A stretch of 64,000 bases of DNA from Clostridia bacterium (GCA_017465505.1 JAFTWB010000006.1:62001-126000), one strand, 5' to 3'; positions 49,116-60,180 are shown, counted from the stretch's first letter. Translations and numbers: made by a program. The notes: generated by a model not told the origin, from the sequence alone.

Positions 49116-49149
49116 AACCCCGTCCTGTTTTTGCGGCGGGGTTTTGGTT
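49116..49149 (+). terminator. Terminator after hpf
   Basis: AACCCCG (49116-49122) and CGGGGTT (49137-49143) pair across a 14-base loop, with TTTT and further T after it. A smaller hairpin, GGCAG/CTGCC (49085-49100), precedes it. Confidence 0.7.
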
Positions 49150-49177
49150 TGGGGTGGTAAGTTCCTTTGGTGAAAAT

Positions 49178-50302
49178 ATGCAGAAATTTACAATGTGTGC
49201 CCCTTGTCTTTTCGGTTTGGAAAAGCTTGTGGCAAATGAACTCAAATTTATGGGTGCAGAAAATGTTACCGCTGAAAACGGCAGGGTTCTTTTCAAAGGC
49301 GGATACGACATTTTAATCCGTGCCAATATCCGTTCTCGTTTTGCGGAGCGTATTGTGGTGCTTCTTGGTGAATTTACCGCAAGAAGCTTTGAGGAGCTTT
49401 TTAACGGTGTTGAAAAGCTTCCTTTTGAAAACTTCATTCTTGAAAACGAAGCTTTCCCGGTGTCGGGTGCTACTCTCGATTCCAAGCTTTACAGTGTTCC
49501 CGATTGCCAGAAAATCATAAAAAAAGCAGTGTGCAAACGACTCAGCCGAATCCGCAAAACCGATTGGCTTAACGAAAGCGGGGGAGTGCACCAGATTAAA
49601 TTCTTAATCCGCAAGGATAAAGCAAGCATTATGCTTGATACTACCGGTACAGGGCTTTATAAAAGAGGCTACCGTGCCGAGTCTAACTCAGCCCCTATTA
49701 AAGAAACCCTTGCCGCTGCTATGGTGGACCTCTCAAAAGTGAGAAAGGACCATTATGTTGTTGACCCTATGTGCGGCAGTGGTACCATTCTTATTGAGGC
49801 GGCACTTGCGGCTATGAAAATTTTCCCCGGTGCTGAGCGTAGCTTTGCCGCAGAAAACTGGGCTTGTATTCCAAAAGAGCTTTGGGAAAAAGAGCGTGAA
49901 AGTGCCAGAGCTATGAGGATTACCGACTGTAACTTCAAGGCAACAGGTTTTGATATTGACGCAGAATCTCTGAGAATTGCTAAGTCCAACGCTAAGAAAG
50001 CAGGGGTGGACGACAGAATTACCTTTATCCAGCAGGATGTCAAGGATTTTATTCCATCTGAGGAAAGAGGTACCCTTATTACAAACCCTCCTTATGGTGA
50101 ACGTATGCTGAGTATCAACGAAGCCGAGGAACTTTACTACACTATGGGTAAGCGTTTCAAGAAGAAGCAGGGCTGGAGCTATGCCATTATAACCCCTGAT
50201 GATGACTTCGAAAAATGCTTTGGAAGAATTGCTGACAAACGCAGAAAGCTTTACAACGGTATGCTTAAATGCCAGTTCTATATGTATTTTAAAACAGAGT
50301 GA
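49178..50302 (+). CDS. THUMP-domain rRNA guanine N2-methyltransferase (RlmL/YpsC type)
   Basis: Product of 374 residues from ATG 49178. The in-frame GTG at 49154 has no ribosome binding site. The N-terminal THUMP domain (about 45-160) recognises RNA. The Rossmann methyltransferase domain has DPMCGSGTILIEAALAA (near 190-206), a GFDIDAESLRIAKSNAKKAG motif and the catalytic NPPYGERM. It methylates 23S rRNA. The YpsC branch lacks the second methyltransferase domain of E. coli RlmL, as here. Confidence 0.93.
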   Translation: MQKFTMCAPCLFGLEKLVANELKFMGAENVTAENGRVLFKGGYDILIRANIRSRFAERIVVLLGEFTARSFEELFNGVEKLPFENFILENEAFPVSGATLDSKLYSVPDCQKIIKKAVCKRLSRIRKTDWLNESGGVHQIKFLIRKDKASIMLDTTGTGLYKRGYRAESNSAPIKETLAAAMVDLSKVRKDHYVVDPMCGSGTILIEAALAAMKIFPGAERSFAAENWACIPKELWEKERESARAMRITDCNFKATGFDIDAESLRIAKSNAKKAGVDDRITFIQQDVKDFIPSEERGTLITNPPYGERMLSINEAEELYYTMGKRFKKKQGWSYAIITPDDDFEKCFGRIADKRRKLYNGMLKCQFYMYFKTE

Positions 50303-50313
50303 GTGATTTAATA

Positions 50314-51333
50314 ATGACCAAAACTTTATTAAAAAAGACCCTTGCCCTTTTTCTTATACTTTTGTTGTCTTTGTCCCTTTTTGCTTGCGGTACTGAGAAA
50401 GTACCTGAGCCTACGGAAACTACCGCCACAGAAGCCAAGCTTCAGGTTATTGGTGTTTTAAGCCTTGAACTGGACGAAAACACTCAGAAAGCTTTTGACG
50501 GATTTATAAACGCCTTGTCTGCAAACGGTTACACCGAGAACGAAAACTTTACCCTTGTTCATACTCAGTGTAAAGAAGAAAAGGAGCTAAAAGCCGCCGC
50601 AGAGGAGCTTGTAAAAGAAGAACCTTCGTTGATTTATACCATCGGCACAGAGGCAACTAAAGAAATAAAAGAAGCCACAACTGAAATTCCTGTTGTATTT
50701 TCTTGTGTAAATGACCCTGTGGGAGAGAAAATTGTAAAATCCTGCGAAAAGCCCGAGGCTAATATAACAGGTGTGTGTGATTATTCTCCGGTTTTTGAGC
50801 AGATTGAGCTTATCTCAACTCTTTATCCCGAGACTAAGCGAATCGGTTGCCTTTATAACGGTGCAGATGAGGAATCTATCTTTTCTGCTAATCTTGCTAG
50901 TGGTGCGGCTCAGATTTCGGAGGTTAAGTTTACTCTTTATCCCTCTTTGACAGATAAGGATTTTCTTGACGAGCTGGAAACAGCTCTGGAGAAATGCGAT
51001 GTTCTCTATCTTACGGATGACGCTCTGGTGAAATCCTGTCTTAACGATATTCTCAGTCAGGCCAAGAAAAAGAAAATCCCTGTGTTTGCTGAGAGTACGG
51101 AGCTTGTAGAAAGCGGTTGCCTTGCTACCTGTATTACAGACTACGAGCATATAGGGTACAGTGCAGGTGAGCTTTCGGCAATTCTTCTTCGCTCTCTTAA
51201 AGAGGTTTCCCAGGTTCCTGTTGAATATGCCACTGATACAACTGTTGTTGTAAATTCAAAAACCCAGAAAACATTGAAGCTTACTTTGCCTGATGTAATT
51301 TCAGAAAGTGCGGTTTTTGTGAAGGCTTCTTGA
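50314..51333 (+). CDS. ABC substrate-binding lipoprotein, DUF534/TrpX-like
   Basis: Product of 339 residues from ATG 50314, with GAGTGA 7 bases upstream. A lipoprotein signal ends in LFAC with Cys25. The periplasmic-binding fold of the PF04392 family has two lobes (IGVLSLELDENTQKAF, IYTIGTEATKEI, IPVVFSCVNDPV, KRIGCLYNGADE). Relatives bind tryptophan/tyrosine or other small molecules and usually sit next to a permease and ATPase gene, which are missing here. Substrate unknown. Confidence 0.87.
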   Translation: MTKTLLKKTLALFLILLLSLSLFACGTEKVPEPTETTATEAKLQVIGVLSLELDENTQKAFDGFINALSANGYTENENFTLVHTQCKEEKELKAAAEELVKEEPSLIYTIGTEATKEIKEATTEIPVVFSCVNDPVGEKIVKSCEKPEANITGVCDYSPVFEQIELISTLYPETKRIGCLYNGADEESIFSANLASGAAQISEVKFTLYPSLTDKDFLDELETALEKCDVLYLTDDALVKSCLNDILSQAKKKKIPVFAESTELVESGCLATCITDYEHIGYSAGELSAILLRSLKEVSQVPVEYATDTTVVVNSKTQKTLKLTLPDVISESAVFVKAS

Positions 51334-51402
51334 TGTTGTTCATTAAAAGTTTTTAATCAGCTTTCAAAATATACTTGATTTTTTACAAAATATGGTTTAA
51401 AA

Positions 51403-51408
51403 TATAAT
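51403..51408 (+). promoter_or_regulatory. -10 box of the groESL promoter
   Basis: TATAAT lies immediately before the CIRCE operator and shares its last T with it. The -35 region is unclear (TTTACA at 51382-51387 gives a 15-base spacer). Confidence 0.55.
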
Positions 51409-51434
51409 TAGCACTCTAAAGTGTAGAGTGCTAA
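51408..51434 (+). promoter_or_regulatory. CIRCE operator (HrcA binding site)
   Basis: TTAGCACTC (51408-51416), nine bases, then GAGTGCTAA (51426-51434) is a perfect match to the CIRCE consensus. HrcA bound there represses groESL until heat or protein stress. hrcA itself is not in the window. Confidence 0.97.
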
Positions 51435-51467
51435 TTATTTTGTTTTATATGAAAAAGGAGGATATAT

Positions 51468-51752
51468 ATGACTATTAAACCATTACTTGACAGAGTTGTT
51501 CTTAAGGTGGACAACGCAGAGCAGACTACTGCCAGCGGTATTGTTCTCTCTTCTGCTGCTCAGGAAAAGCCCCAGTTTGCCAACGTTATTGCAGTTGGCC
51601 CCGGTGGTGTTGTTGAGGGCAAAGAGGTAGTAATGTATGTAAACGTTGGTGACAAGGTTATTACATCAAAGTACTGCGGTACAGAGGTTAAGCTGGATGG
51701 CGAAGAGTACACAATTGTAAAACAGTCTGATATTCTGGCTGTTGTAGAATAA
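51468..51752 (+). CDS. groES: Co-chaperonin GroES
   Basis: Product of 94 residues, the lid of the GroEL chamber. It starts MTIKPLLDRVVLKVDNAEQT and has the mobile loop TTASGIVLSSAAQEKPQ (about 20-36). It is preceded by AAGGAGGATAT and a perfect CIRCE element, and is followed by groEL after 18 bases. Confidence 0.98.
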   Translation: MTIKPLLDRVVLKVDNAEQTTASGIVLSSAAQEKPQFANVIAVGPGGVVEGKEVVMYVNVGDKVITSKYCGTEVKLDGEEYTIVKQSDILAVVE

Positions 51753-53396
<1,644 letters not shown>

Positions 53397-53419
53397 TAAA
53401 ATAACACACAAGATAACTT

Positions 53420-53449
53420 GCCGACGGCTTATTTGCCGTCGGCTTTTTT
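53420..53449 (+). terminator. Terminator of groESL
   Basis: GCCGACGGC (53420-53428) and GCCGTCGGC (53435-53443) are perfect arms around a 6-base loop, followed by six T. Confidence 0.95.
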
Positions 53450-53450
53450 G

Positions 53451-53479
53451 TTGACTTTTGCCATATAAAAAGGTATAAT
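53451..53479 (+). promoter_or_regulatory. Promoter of the small lipoprotein gene
   Basis: TTGACT (53451-53456) and TATAAT (53474-53479) are separated by 17 bases, directly after the groESL terminator and 30 bases before the start codon. Confidence 0.8.
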
Positions 53480-53509
53480 TATACTATTATGTTTTGGCGG
53501 TGGAATATT

Positions 53510-54211
53510 ATGAAAAAATTATCTCTTATTCTTATGTTTATGCTTGTTGCGGCTATGCTTTTCGGATGTAAAGAAGAGGACGAAGTGCTTACTCCTCCCG
53601 AAACCGTCGCTCCCGGTATTGCCTGGTCATCAACTGCTGCCGATAAAAACCTTGTTGGTGCTTGGCTCATTGAAAATGACGAAGAGCATAATGAGATTTA
53701 TCTTTTTACAAACGACTGTAAGGTTCGTATCGTAAAAGGTTCCTGCTATTTTGAAGGCGACGTTACTTATGGTATTGACACCGACGGTAATCACAAATAC
53801 TTATCCGACTTTTACTATATGGCAGGAGAGCTTACCTATGTCGTTGATGGCGACAAGGTGATTTTTGTCAATGAAGAGGGCGTAACCCGTACTATGATTA
53901 AAACTCAGTATAGTGCACCTCAGCTTAAAGCTTTCGATGATTTCAGCGCCGAGAATCCCCTTGTTGGCACTTGGTACAATGAAGAGTACAACGACAGCTA
54001 TACCTTTAACGCTGACGGTACTGCTGCCTATGATATGGATTACACCGAGCAGGCGTATAAAACTCACATTGATTACACCTATAAAGTAGTTGATGATTTG
54101 ATTTACTTCACCTATGATACAGGTGATGGGGCAGAGCAGTATACAGAAAGCTTCTCTGTCAAGGGCGATACCCTTAATATCATCGGTACAGGTGAGTTTA
54201 TCCGCAAATAA
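53510..54211 (+). CDS. Lipoprotein with two lipocalin-like repeats
   Basis: Product of 233 residues from ATG 53510. A longer start at 53489 lies before the GGTGGA site. The lipoprotein signal ends in LFGC with Cys20. Two similar beta-rich units follow, each beginning LVGAWLIENDE or LVGTWYNEEYN and carrying a YTFNADGTAAY-type turn. This is the pattern of DUF5640/lipocalin-like proteins common in gut Clostridia. Function is unknown. It is monocistronic, with its own promoter. Confidence 0.8.
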   Translation: MKKLSLILMFMLVAAMLFGCKEEDEVLTPPETVAPGIAWSSTAADKNLVGAWLIENDEEHNEIYLFTNDCKVRIVKGSCYFEGDVTYGIDTDGNHKYLSDFYYMAGELTYVVDGDKVIFVNEEGVTRTMIKTQYSAPQLKAFDDFSAENPLVGTWYNEEYNDSYTFNADGTAAYDMDYTEQAYKTHIDYTYKVVDDLIYFTYDTGDGAEQYTESFSVKGDTLNIIGTGEFIRK

Positions 54212-54235
54212 TGCATATATATGCATAAAAACGCA
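54212..54235 (+). promoter_or_regulatory. Overlapping ARG boxes, distal
   Basis: TGCATATATATGCA (54212-54225) fits the ArgR pattern TGNAT-N4-ATNCA perfectly. TGCATAAAAACGCA (54222-54235) fits it with one mismatch. They lie directly after the lipoprotein stop codon and about 240 bases before argG, so they could act as an auxiliary site for DNA looping. Confidence 0.6.
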
Positions 54236-54267
54236 TAATTCTTAAATCGGATTTTTCAAAAACATTT

Positions 54268-54390
54268 CCCCTTGATTTACCTTTTATCTTAATACCAAAG
54301 GCTCTCAAGGGGTAATTTAATGTGGTTTATTGTAATATTATACAAAACAATGGTACTAAAATCGTCAATATAGGTCAAAGATACGATTTT
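54268..54390 (+). other. Inverted repeats in the argG upstream region
   Basis: Two inverted repeats with long loops occupy the gap: CCCCTTGA (54268-54275) with TCAAGGGG (54305-54312), and AAAATCGT (54358-54365) with ACGATTTT (54383-54390). They may terminate lipoprotein transcripts or bind a protein. No small ORF with a good ribosome binding site was seen here. Confidence 0.35.
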
Positions 54391-54397
54391 AAAAATA

Positions 54398-54426
54398 TTT
54401 ACTCAAAAAGCTTGCATAAATATACA
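54398..54426 (+). promoter_or_regulatory. argG operon promoter with overlapping ARG box
   Basis: TTTACT (54398-54403) and TATACA (54421-54426) are 17 bases apart. TGCATAAATATACA (54413-54426) is a perfect TGNAT-N4-ATNCA ARG box lying over the spacer and -10 box, so ArgR would block RNA polymerase. A further half-site, ATGCA, lies at 54443-54447. Confidence 0.7.
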
Positions 54427-54475
54427 TAACGTGCTAATATTTATGCATACCAAAAAAATTATCGGAGGCATTACT

Positions 54476-55708
54476 ATGAATAACAAGAAAGAAATAAAAA
54501 AGGTCGTTCTCGCATACAGCGGCGGTCTTGATACTTCAATCATCATTCCTTGGCTCAAGGAGAACTACAACAACCCTGAAATTATTGCAGTTTCCGGCAA
54601 CGTTGGTCAGGCTGACGAGCTTGAGGGCTTAGAGGAGAAGGCAATCAAGACCGGTGCTTCCAAGTGCTACATTGAAGACCTTACAGAAGAGTTCCTTACA
54701 GATTACGTTTTCCCCTGTGTTCAGGCAGGTGCACTTTATGAGGAATATATGCTGGGTACTGCTTTTGCACGTCCTCCCATTGCAAAGCGTATTGCTGAAA
54801 TTGCTATTGCTGAGGGTGCTGACGCTATCTGCCACGGTTGCACAGGTAAGGGTAACGACCAGGTACGTTTCGAAATGGCTATCAAGGCTTTTGCTCCCGA
54901 TATGCCTATCATCGCTCCCTGGCGTGAGTGGGATATCAAATCCCGTGAAGAGGAAATCGAGTATGCTGAGGCACACAACGTTCCCTTAAGAATCAACCGC
55001 GAAACAAACTACTCCAAAGACAAGAACATCTGGCACCTTTCTCACGAGGGCTTAGACCTTGAGGACCCCACAAACGAGCCTCAGTACAACAAGCCCGGCT
55101 TCCTTGAGATGGGCGTTTCTCCCGAGATGGCTCCCGATGTTCCCACTTATGTTACAATTCACTTTGAGCAGGGTGTTCCCACTTCTGTTGACGGCGTTGA
55201 GATGAACGCAACAGAGCTGGTTTCAACCCTTAACAAGCTTGGCGGTGCAAACGGTATCGGCCTTCTTGACATCGTTGAGAACCGTCTTGTTGGTATGAAG
55301 TGCCGTGGCGTTTACGAAACTCCCGGCGGTGCAATTCTTTACAAGGCTCACTCTGTTCTCGAGTCCATCTGCCTTGACAAAGAAACTGCTCACTACAAAT
55401 CTCTCGTTGCTCAGAAGCTTGCTGAGCTTTGCTACAATGCTCAGTGGTTCACACCTCTTACAGAGGCTATTCTTTCCTTCGTTAAGACAACTCAGCGTTT
55501 TGTTACAGGCGACGTTAAGCTTAAGCTCTACAAGGGCAATATGATCAACGCTTCCGTTTCTTCTCCTTACTCTCTCTATGACCCCGAAATCGCAACATTT
55601 GACGAGGACGAGGTTTACGACCAGAAAGATAGCGCAGGCTTCATCAACCTTTATGGTCTTCCCACAAAGGTTTACGCTAAGATGAAGGCTAAGAACGGCG
55701 TTAAATAA
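54476..55708 (+). CDS. argG: Argininosuccinate synthase
   Basis: Product of 410 residues from ATG 54476, after ATCGGAGG. Longer in-frame starts overlap the promoter. It joins citrulline and aspartate with ATP. Motifs are the N-type ATP pyrophosphatase loop [15 protein letters not shown] (near 14-28), the citrulline/aspartate site [13 protein letters not shown] (near 122-134) and the conserved YETPGG region. Codon use is strongly biased, suggesting high expression. It is first in the operon argGHCJBDF. Confidence 0.97.
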   Translation: MNNKKEIKKVVLAYSGGLDTSIIIPWLKENYNNPEIIAVSGNVGQADELEGLEEKAIKTGASKCYIEDLTEEFLTDYVFPCVQAGALYEEYMLGTAFARPPIAKRIAEIAIAEGADAICHGCTGKGNDQVRFEMAIKAFAPDMPIIAPWREWDIKSREEEIEYAEAHNVPLRINRETNYSKDKNIWHLSHEGLDLEDPTNEPQYNKPGFLEMGVSPEMAPDVPTYVTIHFEQGVPTSVDGVEMNATELVSTLNKLGGANGIGLLDIVENRLVGMKCRGVYETPGGAILYKAHSVLESICLDKETAHYKSLVAQKLAELCYNAQWFTPLTEAILSFVKTTQRFVTGDVKLKLYKGNMINASVSSPYSLYDPEIATFDEDEVYDQKDSAGFINLYGLPTKVYAKMKAKNGVK

Positions 55709-55736
55709 TTAAATTTCACAATAAAGGATTTCTACT

Positions 55737-57116
55737 ATGGATAAACTTTGGGCAGGCAGGTTTTTAACTGCCTTGGATAAAACAGCAGACGATTTCAACT
55801 CCTCCATCAGCTTTGACAGTAAAATGTACAAGCAGGATATTCAGGGCTCTGTGGCTCACGCCACAATGCTCGCCTCAAAAGGCATTATTTCCAAAGAGGA
55901 CGCTGAAACCATTATAGAAGGTTTGGGTTCAATCCTTGCCGATATCGAAAGCGGTGCACTTGCTTTTGATATGAACGCCGAAGATATCCATATGTTTATC
56001 GAGGCTGAGCTTACAAAGAGAATAGGGGATTGCGGCAAGCGTCTTCACACAGCCAGAAGCCGTAATGACCAGGTTGCGCTTGACCTCAGACTTTACCTCA
56101 GAGATGAAAACAAAGAGGTTATTAACCTTGTTAAGAACCTAATTGTTGCTCTCAGAGATAAAGCTCAGGAAAATAAAGACGCAATTATGCCCGGTTACAC
56201 CCACCTTCAGCGTGCTCAGCCCGTTACCTTTGGTCACCATCTTATGGCATACGCTATGATGTTTATCCGTGACCTTCAGAGAATCAACGACGCCTTAAAG
56301 CGTATGAATCAGTCGCCTATCGGCTGTTGCGCTTTAGCTGGCACTACATATGACACCGACAGAGATTTAGAGGCAAGTCTTTTAGGTTTTGACTCAGTAA
56401 CCCTTAATTCACTGGACGGCGTATCCGACAGAGATTTCGGTCTTGAGCTTCTTTCTGCTTACGCCACAATGATGATGCACCTTTCACGTTTAAGCGAGGA
56501 AGTTGTGCTCTGGTCAAGCTGGGAGTTTAAGTTTATCGAGCTTTCTGACGCTTACTCCACCGGCTCTTCAATTATGCCTCAGAAGAAGAACCCCGATATG
56601 GCAGAGCTTATCCGCGGTAAGACAGGCAGAGTCTATGGCGACTTAATGACTCTCTTAACCGTTATGAAAGGCTTACCCCTTGCATACAACAAAGATATGC
56701 AGGAGGATAAGGAGTGCATTTTCGACGCCCTTGAAACAGTTAAAATGTGCTTAGGCGTTGCCGCTCCTATGATTGCCACTATGACCGTTCTTCGCGACAA
56801 TATGATAAATGCTGCCTCAAAAGGCTTTATAAATGCTACTGATCTGGCAGATTACCTTGTTAAAAAGGGTATGCCCTTCAGAAGTGCATACAAGCTTGTA
56901 GGTCAGACAGTTGCCTACTGCATTGAGAAGAACACTGTTCTTGAAAAGCTTCCTTTTGAAAGCTACAAAGAGCTCAGCGACCTTTTCGAAGAGGACGTTT
57001 ACGAGGAAATCTCCCTTGAAACCTGCGTTAAAAAGCGTATCTCAAAGGGCGGTACCTCTGTTCAGTCTGTTGAGGCACAAATTAAGTATGTTACGGAGTT
57101 TTTAGCAAATGACTAA
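55737..57116 (+). CDS. argH: Argininosuccinate lyase
   Basis: Product of 459 residues. It splits argininosuccinate into arginine and fumarate, the last step of the pathway. The family signature GSSIMPQKKNPD lies near residue 277-288. The N-terminal LWAGRFLTALDKTADDFNSS and THLQRAQPVTFGHH (near 157-170) are conserved. It overlaps argC by 8 bases. Confidence 0.97.
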   Translation: MDKLWAGRFLTALDKTADDFNSSISFDSKMYKQDIQGSVAHATMLASKGIISKEDAETIIEGLGSILADIESGALAFDMNAEDIHMFIEAELTKRIGDCGKRLHTARSRNDQVALDLRLYLRDENKEVINLVKNLIVALRDKAQENKDAIMPGYTHLQRAQPVTFGHHLMAYAMMFIRDLQRINDALKRMNQSPIGCCALAGTTYDTDRDLEASLLGFDSVTLNSLDGVSDRDFGLELLSAYATMMMHLSRLSEEVVLWSSWEFKFIELSDAYSTGSSIMPQKKNPDMAELIRGKTGRVYGDLMTLLTVMKGLPLAYNKDMQEDKECIFDALETVKMCLGVAAPMIATMTVLRDNMINAASKGFINATDLADYLVKKGMPFRSAYKLVGQTVAYCIEKNTVLEKLPFESYKELSDLFEEDVYEEISLETCVKKRISKGGTSVQSVEAQIKYVTEFLAND

Positions 57117-58050
57117 AGTATTTATAGACGGAAGTGCCGGTACTACCGGACTTCGTATTTTTGACAGGCTCAGTACCCGTAAGGATATTGAGCTTATCAC
57201 CCTTTCTGACGATTTAAGAAAGGACCCTGTTGCACGTAAAGAGGCAATCAACAGCTCAGATATTTCTTTCCTTTGTCTGCCTGATGCTGCAGCTATGGAG
57301 TCTGTTTCTCTTGTTGTAAATGATAACACCATTATTATTGATACATCTACAGCTCACAGAACCAACGAGGGTTGGACATACGGTTTTCCTGAGCTTTCCG
57401 AGAGCTTCAGAGAAAGTCTCAGAACATCTAAAAGAATTGCTGTGCCCGGTTGCTATGCAAGCGGATTTATTGCACTTGTAAAGCCTTTGGTTGATGACGG
57501 AATTATTTCAGAAGATACACTCATCTCTTGTCATGCTGTTTCAGGTTATAGCGGTGCAGGTAAAAACGCTATTGCTCAGTATGAAGACGAGGGAAGAGAC
57601 CCCTTGCTGGGTGCTCCCCGTGAGTATGCCCTTACTCAGCAACACAAGCACCTTAAAGAAATGAGAATCATCAGCGGTCTCAAGTCAGAGCCTATTTTCT
57701 GTCCCTATATCTGTGATTACTACAGCGGTATGGTTATGACTGTTCCTCTTTTCAGCAAAGACCTTAACGAAGGCAAAACCCTTGAGGATATCAAGGCTCT
57801 CTATAAAGAAAAATACAACTCTGAATTTGTTATGTATAAAGAAGCTATGGATGAATCCGGCTTTGTTTCTGCTAATAAAATGTCAGGTAAAGATAATATG
57901 GAAGTTACCGTTTGCGGTAACGACGACAGAATTTTACTTATTGCAAGATACGATAACTTGGGCAAAGGTGCCTCCGGTGCTGCTATTGAGTGTATGAATA
58001 TCGCTCTTGGCATTGATGCTTCTATCGGTCTTGATATTGAGGAAGTGTAA
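57109..58050 (+). CDS. argC: N-acetyl-gamma-glutamyl-phosphate reductase, short (type 2) form
   Basis: Product of 313 residues. It reduces N-acetylglutamyl phosphate to the semialdehyde with NADPH. Motifs are FIDGSAGTTGLRIFDRL at the N-terminus, the active-site cysteine in PGCYASGFIA (near 117) and SGYSGAGKNAI. The length and the FIDGSAGTTG start are those of the type 2 ArgC branch rather than the 345-residue type 1 form. It is coupled to argH by overlap and followed by argJ after 3 bases. Confidence 0.95.
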   Translation: MTKVFIDGSAGTTGLRIFDRLSTRKDIELITLSDDLRKDPVARKEAINSSDISFLCLPDAAAMESVSLVVNDNTIIIDTSTAHRTNEGWTYGFPELSESFRESLRTSKRIAVPGCYASGFIALVKPLVDDGIISEDTLISCHAVSGYSGAGKNAIAQYEDEGRDPLLGAPREYALTQQHKHLKEMRIISGLKSEPIFCPYICDYYSGMVMTVPLFSKDLNEGKTLEDIKALYKEKYNSEFVMYKEAMDESGFVSANKMSGKDNMEVTVCGNDDRILLIARYDNLGKGASGAAIECMNIALGIDASIGLDIEEV

Positions 58051-58053
58051 ACT

Positions 58054-59268
58054 ATGAAAATAATCGAAGGCGGCGTTTGTGCTGCTCAGGGTTTTAAAGC
58101 AGGCGGTATTCATTGCGGTATCCGTAAAAACCGCTCAAAGCGTGACCTTGCTCTCATTGTTTCTGAGAAAAAGGCAACTGCCGCCGCTGTATATACAACA
58201 AATCTGGTTAAGGGTGCTCCCTTGACTGTTACAAAAGCTAATATTGCTGACGGCTTTTCTCAGGCAGTTATCTGTAATAGTGGTAACGCCAACACCTGTA
58301 ATGCCAACGGCATTGAAATAGCAAATGAGATGTGCTCTCTTGTTTCTGAGGCAACAGGTATCTGTGCAAATGATGTTGTGGTAGCTTCCACAGGCGTTAT
58401 TGGTGAGCCTCTTAATATTGAACCCATTAAAAACGGTATGGCAGAGCTTGCCGCTAGCGTTTCTCAGGATGGCAACCTTGCCGCCGCTGAGGCGATTATG
58501 ACTACCGACACTAAGGTTAAGTCCATTGCCGTAAGCTTTGAAATCGACGGAAAAGAGTGTAAAATCGGCGGTATTGCCAAGGGTAGCGGTATGATTCACC
58601 CCAATATGGCAACTATGCTTGTGTTCATTACTACCGACTGTGCGGTTTCTTCCCATATGCTTCAGAGGGCTCTTTCCTCAGACATTACAGAAACTTTCAA
58701 TATGATAAGTGTAGACGGCGACACATCCACCAATGATATGGTTACTGTTCTTGCCAATGGTATGGCAGGTAACACAGAAATCACTTCCGAGGGTGAAGCA
58801 TTCGACACATTTATGAAGGCTCTCAACACTGTTACAGTTTACCTCTGTCGCTCAATTGCCGCAGACGGTGAGGGTGCTACAAAGCTTCTGGAGTGTAAAG
58901 TTGAGGGTGCTCAGTCACTTTCTACTGCAAAAAGTGCCGCTAAGGCGGTTATCTGCTCTTCTCTTCTTAAAGCCGCAATGTTCGGTGCTGACGCAAACTG
59001 GGGAAGAGTGCTGTGTGCAATCGGCTATGGCACAAAGGATGTTGACGTTACAAAGGTTGACGTAAGCTTTAAATCTGCAAAGGGTCAGGTTGACGTTTGC
59101 AAAAACGGTGCAGGTATTCCTTTCAGCGAGGAGCTTGCAAAAGAAGTTCTTCTTGAGAATGAAATCGACATCCTTATTAACCTTAATAACGGCGAGTTTT
59201 CTTCCACCGCTTGGGGTTGCGATTTAACCTACGATTATGTAAAAATCAACGGCGATTACAGAACTTGA
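58054..59268 (+). CDS. argJ: Ornithine acetyltransferase / N-acetylglutamate synthase
   Basis: Product of 404 residues. It recycles the acetyl group from N-acetylornithine to glutamate, and bifunctional forms also use acetyl-CoA. The autocleavage site and nucleophile are in KGSGMIHPNMATMLVFITTD, where the Thr after Ala-x-Met becomes the new N-terminus (near residue 188). CNSGNANTCN and GADANWGRVLCAIGY are also conserved. No argA or argE lies in the operon, in line with the cyclic pathway. Confidence 0.96.
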   Translation: MKIIEGGVCAAQGFKAGGIHCGIRKNRSKRDLALIVSEKKATAAAVYTTNLVKGAPLTVTKANIADGFSQAVICNSGNANTCNANGIEIANEMCSLVSEATGICANDVVVASTGVIGEPLNIEPIKNGMAELAASVSQDGNLAAAEAIMTTDTKVKSIAVSFEIDGKECKIGGIAKGSGMIHPNMATMLVFITTDCAVSSHMLQRALSSDITETFNMISVDGDTSTNDMVTVLANGMAGNTEITSEGEAFDTFMKALNTVTVYLCRSIAADGEGATKLLECKVEGAQSLSTAKSAAKAVICSSLLKAAMFGADANWGRVLCAIGYGTKDVDVTKVDVSFKSAKGQVDVCKNGAGIPFSEELAKEVLLENEIDILINLNNGEFSSTAWGCDLTYDYVKINGDYRT

Positions 59269-59295
59269 TTTATCTATAAATTAAAGGTGATTTAA

Positions 59296-60180
59296 ATGTC
59301 TATGGAAATTTCAAACGCTCTCAGAGCTGAGGTTTTAATTCAGTCTTTACCATATATCAGAATGTATAACGGCAAAGTTATAGTTATTAAATACGGCGGT
59401 AATGCTATGGTAAGCGAAGAGCTCAAGCAGCAGGTAATGCAGGACTTGGTTCTTCTCTGGCTTATCGGTATCAAGGTTGTTTTAGTTCACGGCGGCGGTC
59501 CCGAAATTACCGATACTTTAAAGGCAGTGGGCAAAGAGACCCAGTGGGTTGACGGCTTAAGAGTAACCGACAAGGAAACTGCCGAAATTGTTCAGATGGT
59601 ACTTGCAGGTAAAATCAACAAAAGTCTTGTAAACCTCCTCGAAACAAAAGGCGGCAAGGCTATGGGTATCTCGGGTATCGACGGACAGATGATTAAGGCT
59701 GAGGTTAAAGACGAAAGACTTGGTTTTGTAGGCAAAATCACCGATGTTAACGTTGAGCCAATCAACGACTTACTGGAAAAAGGCTACATCCCCGTTGTTT
59801 CAACCATTGGTTGTGACAATCAGGGAAATGTTTATAATATCAACGCCGATACAGCTGCCGCATTTATTGCAGGTAAGCTTAACGCTGAGCGTCTTATCAC
59901 TATGACAGATATCGCAGGTATCTTAAGAGATAAGAACGACCCCTCATCCCTCATTGGTCATATCGATACAGTTGGTATCCGCAAGCTTATTGAGGACGGC
60001 ACAATTTCCGATGGTATGATTCCCAAGGTGCAGTGCTGTCTGGATGCCATAGATATGGGTGTAAACAGAGTTATCATTATGGATGGCAGAGTAGAGCACT
60101 CTCTCCTTATTGAAACTCTCACCGATGAGGGTGCAGGCACAATGGTAGCGGAGGATTTTAATTATGACTATGAATGTTAA
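59296..60180 (+). CDS. argB: N-acetylglutamate kinase
   Basis: Product of 294 residues. It phosphorylates N-acetylglutamate. Motifs are IKYGGNAMVS (near 31-40), VLVHGGGPEIT (near 64-74) and the C-terminal DGTISDGMIPKVQCC, which is found in arginine-sensitive kinases and ends near the conserved Lys. Feedback inhibition by arginine is therefore plausible. Its end overlaps argD by 17 bases. Confidence 0.97.
   Translation: MSMEISNALRAEVLIQSLPYIRMYNGKVIVIKYGGNAMVSEELKQQVMQDLVLLWLIGIKVVLVHGGGPEITDTLKAVGKETQWVDGLRVTDKETAEIVQMVLAGKINKSLVNLLETKGGKAMGISGIDGQMIKAEVKDERLGFVGKITDVNVEPINDLLEKGYIPVVSTIGCDNQGNVYNINADTAAAFIAGKLNAERLITMTDIAGILRDKNDPSSLIGHIDTVGIRKLIEDGTISDGMIPKVQCCLDAIDMGVNRVIIMDGRVEHSLLIETLTDEGAGTMVAEDFNYDYEC

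Noticed and set aside
54268-54312. T-box or other riboswitch in the argG leader
   Set aside because: It lies upstream of the predicted argG promoter, so it would not be in the transcript, and no T-box sequence is visible.
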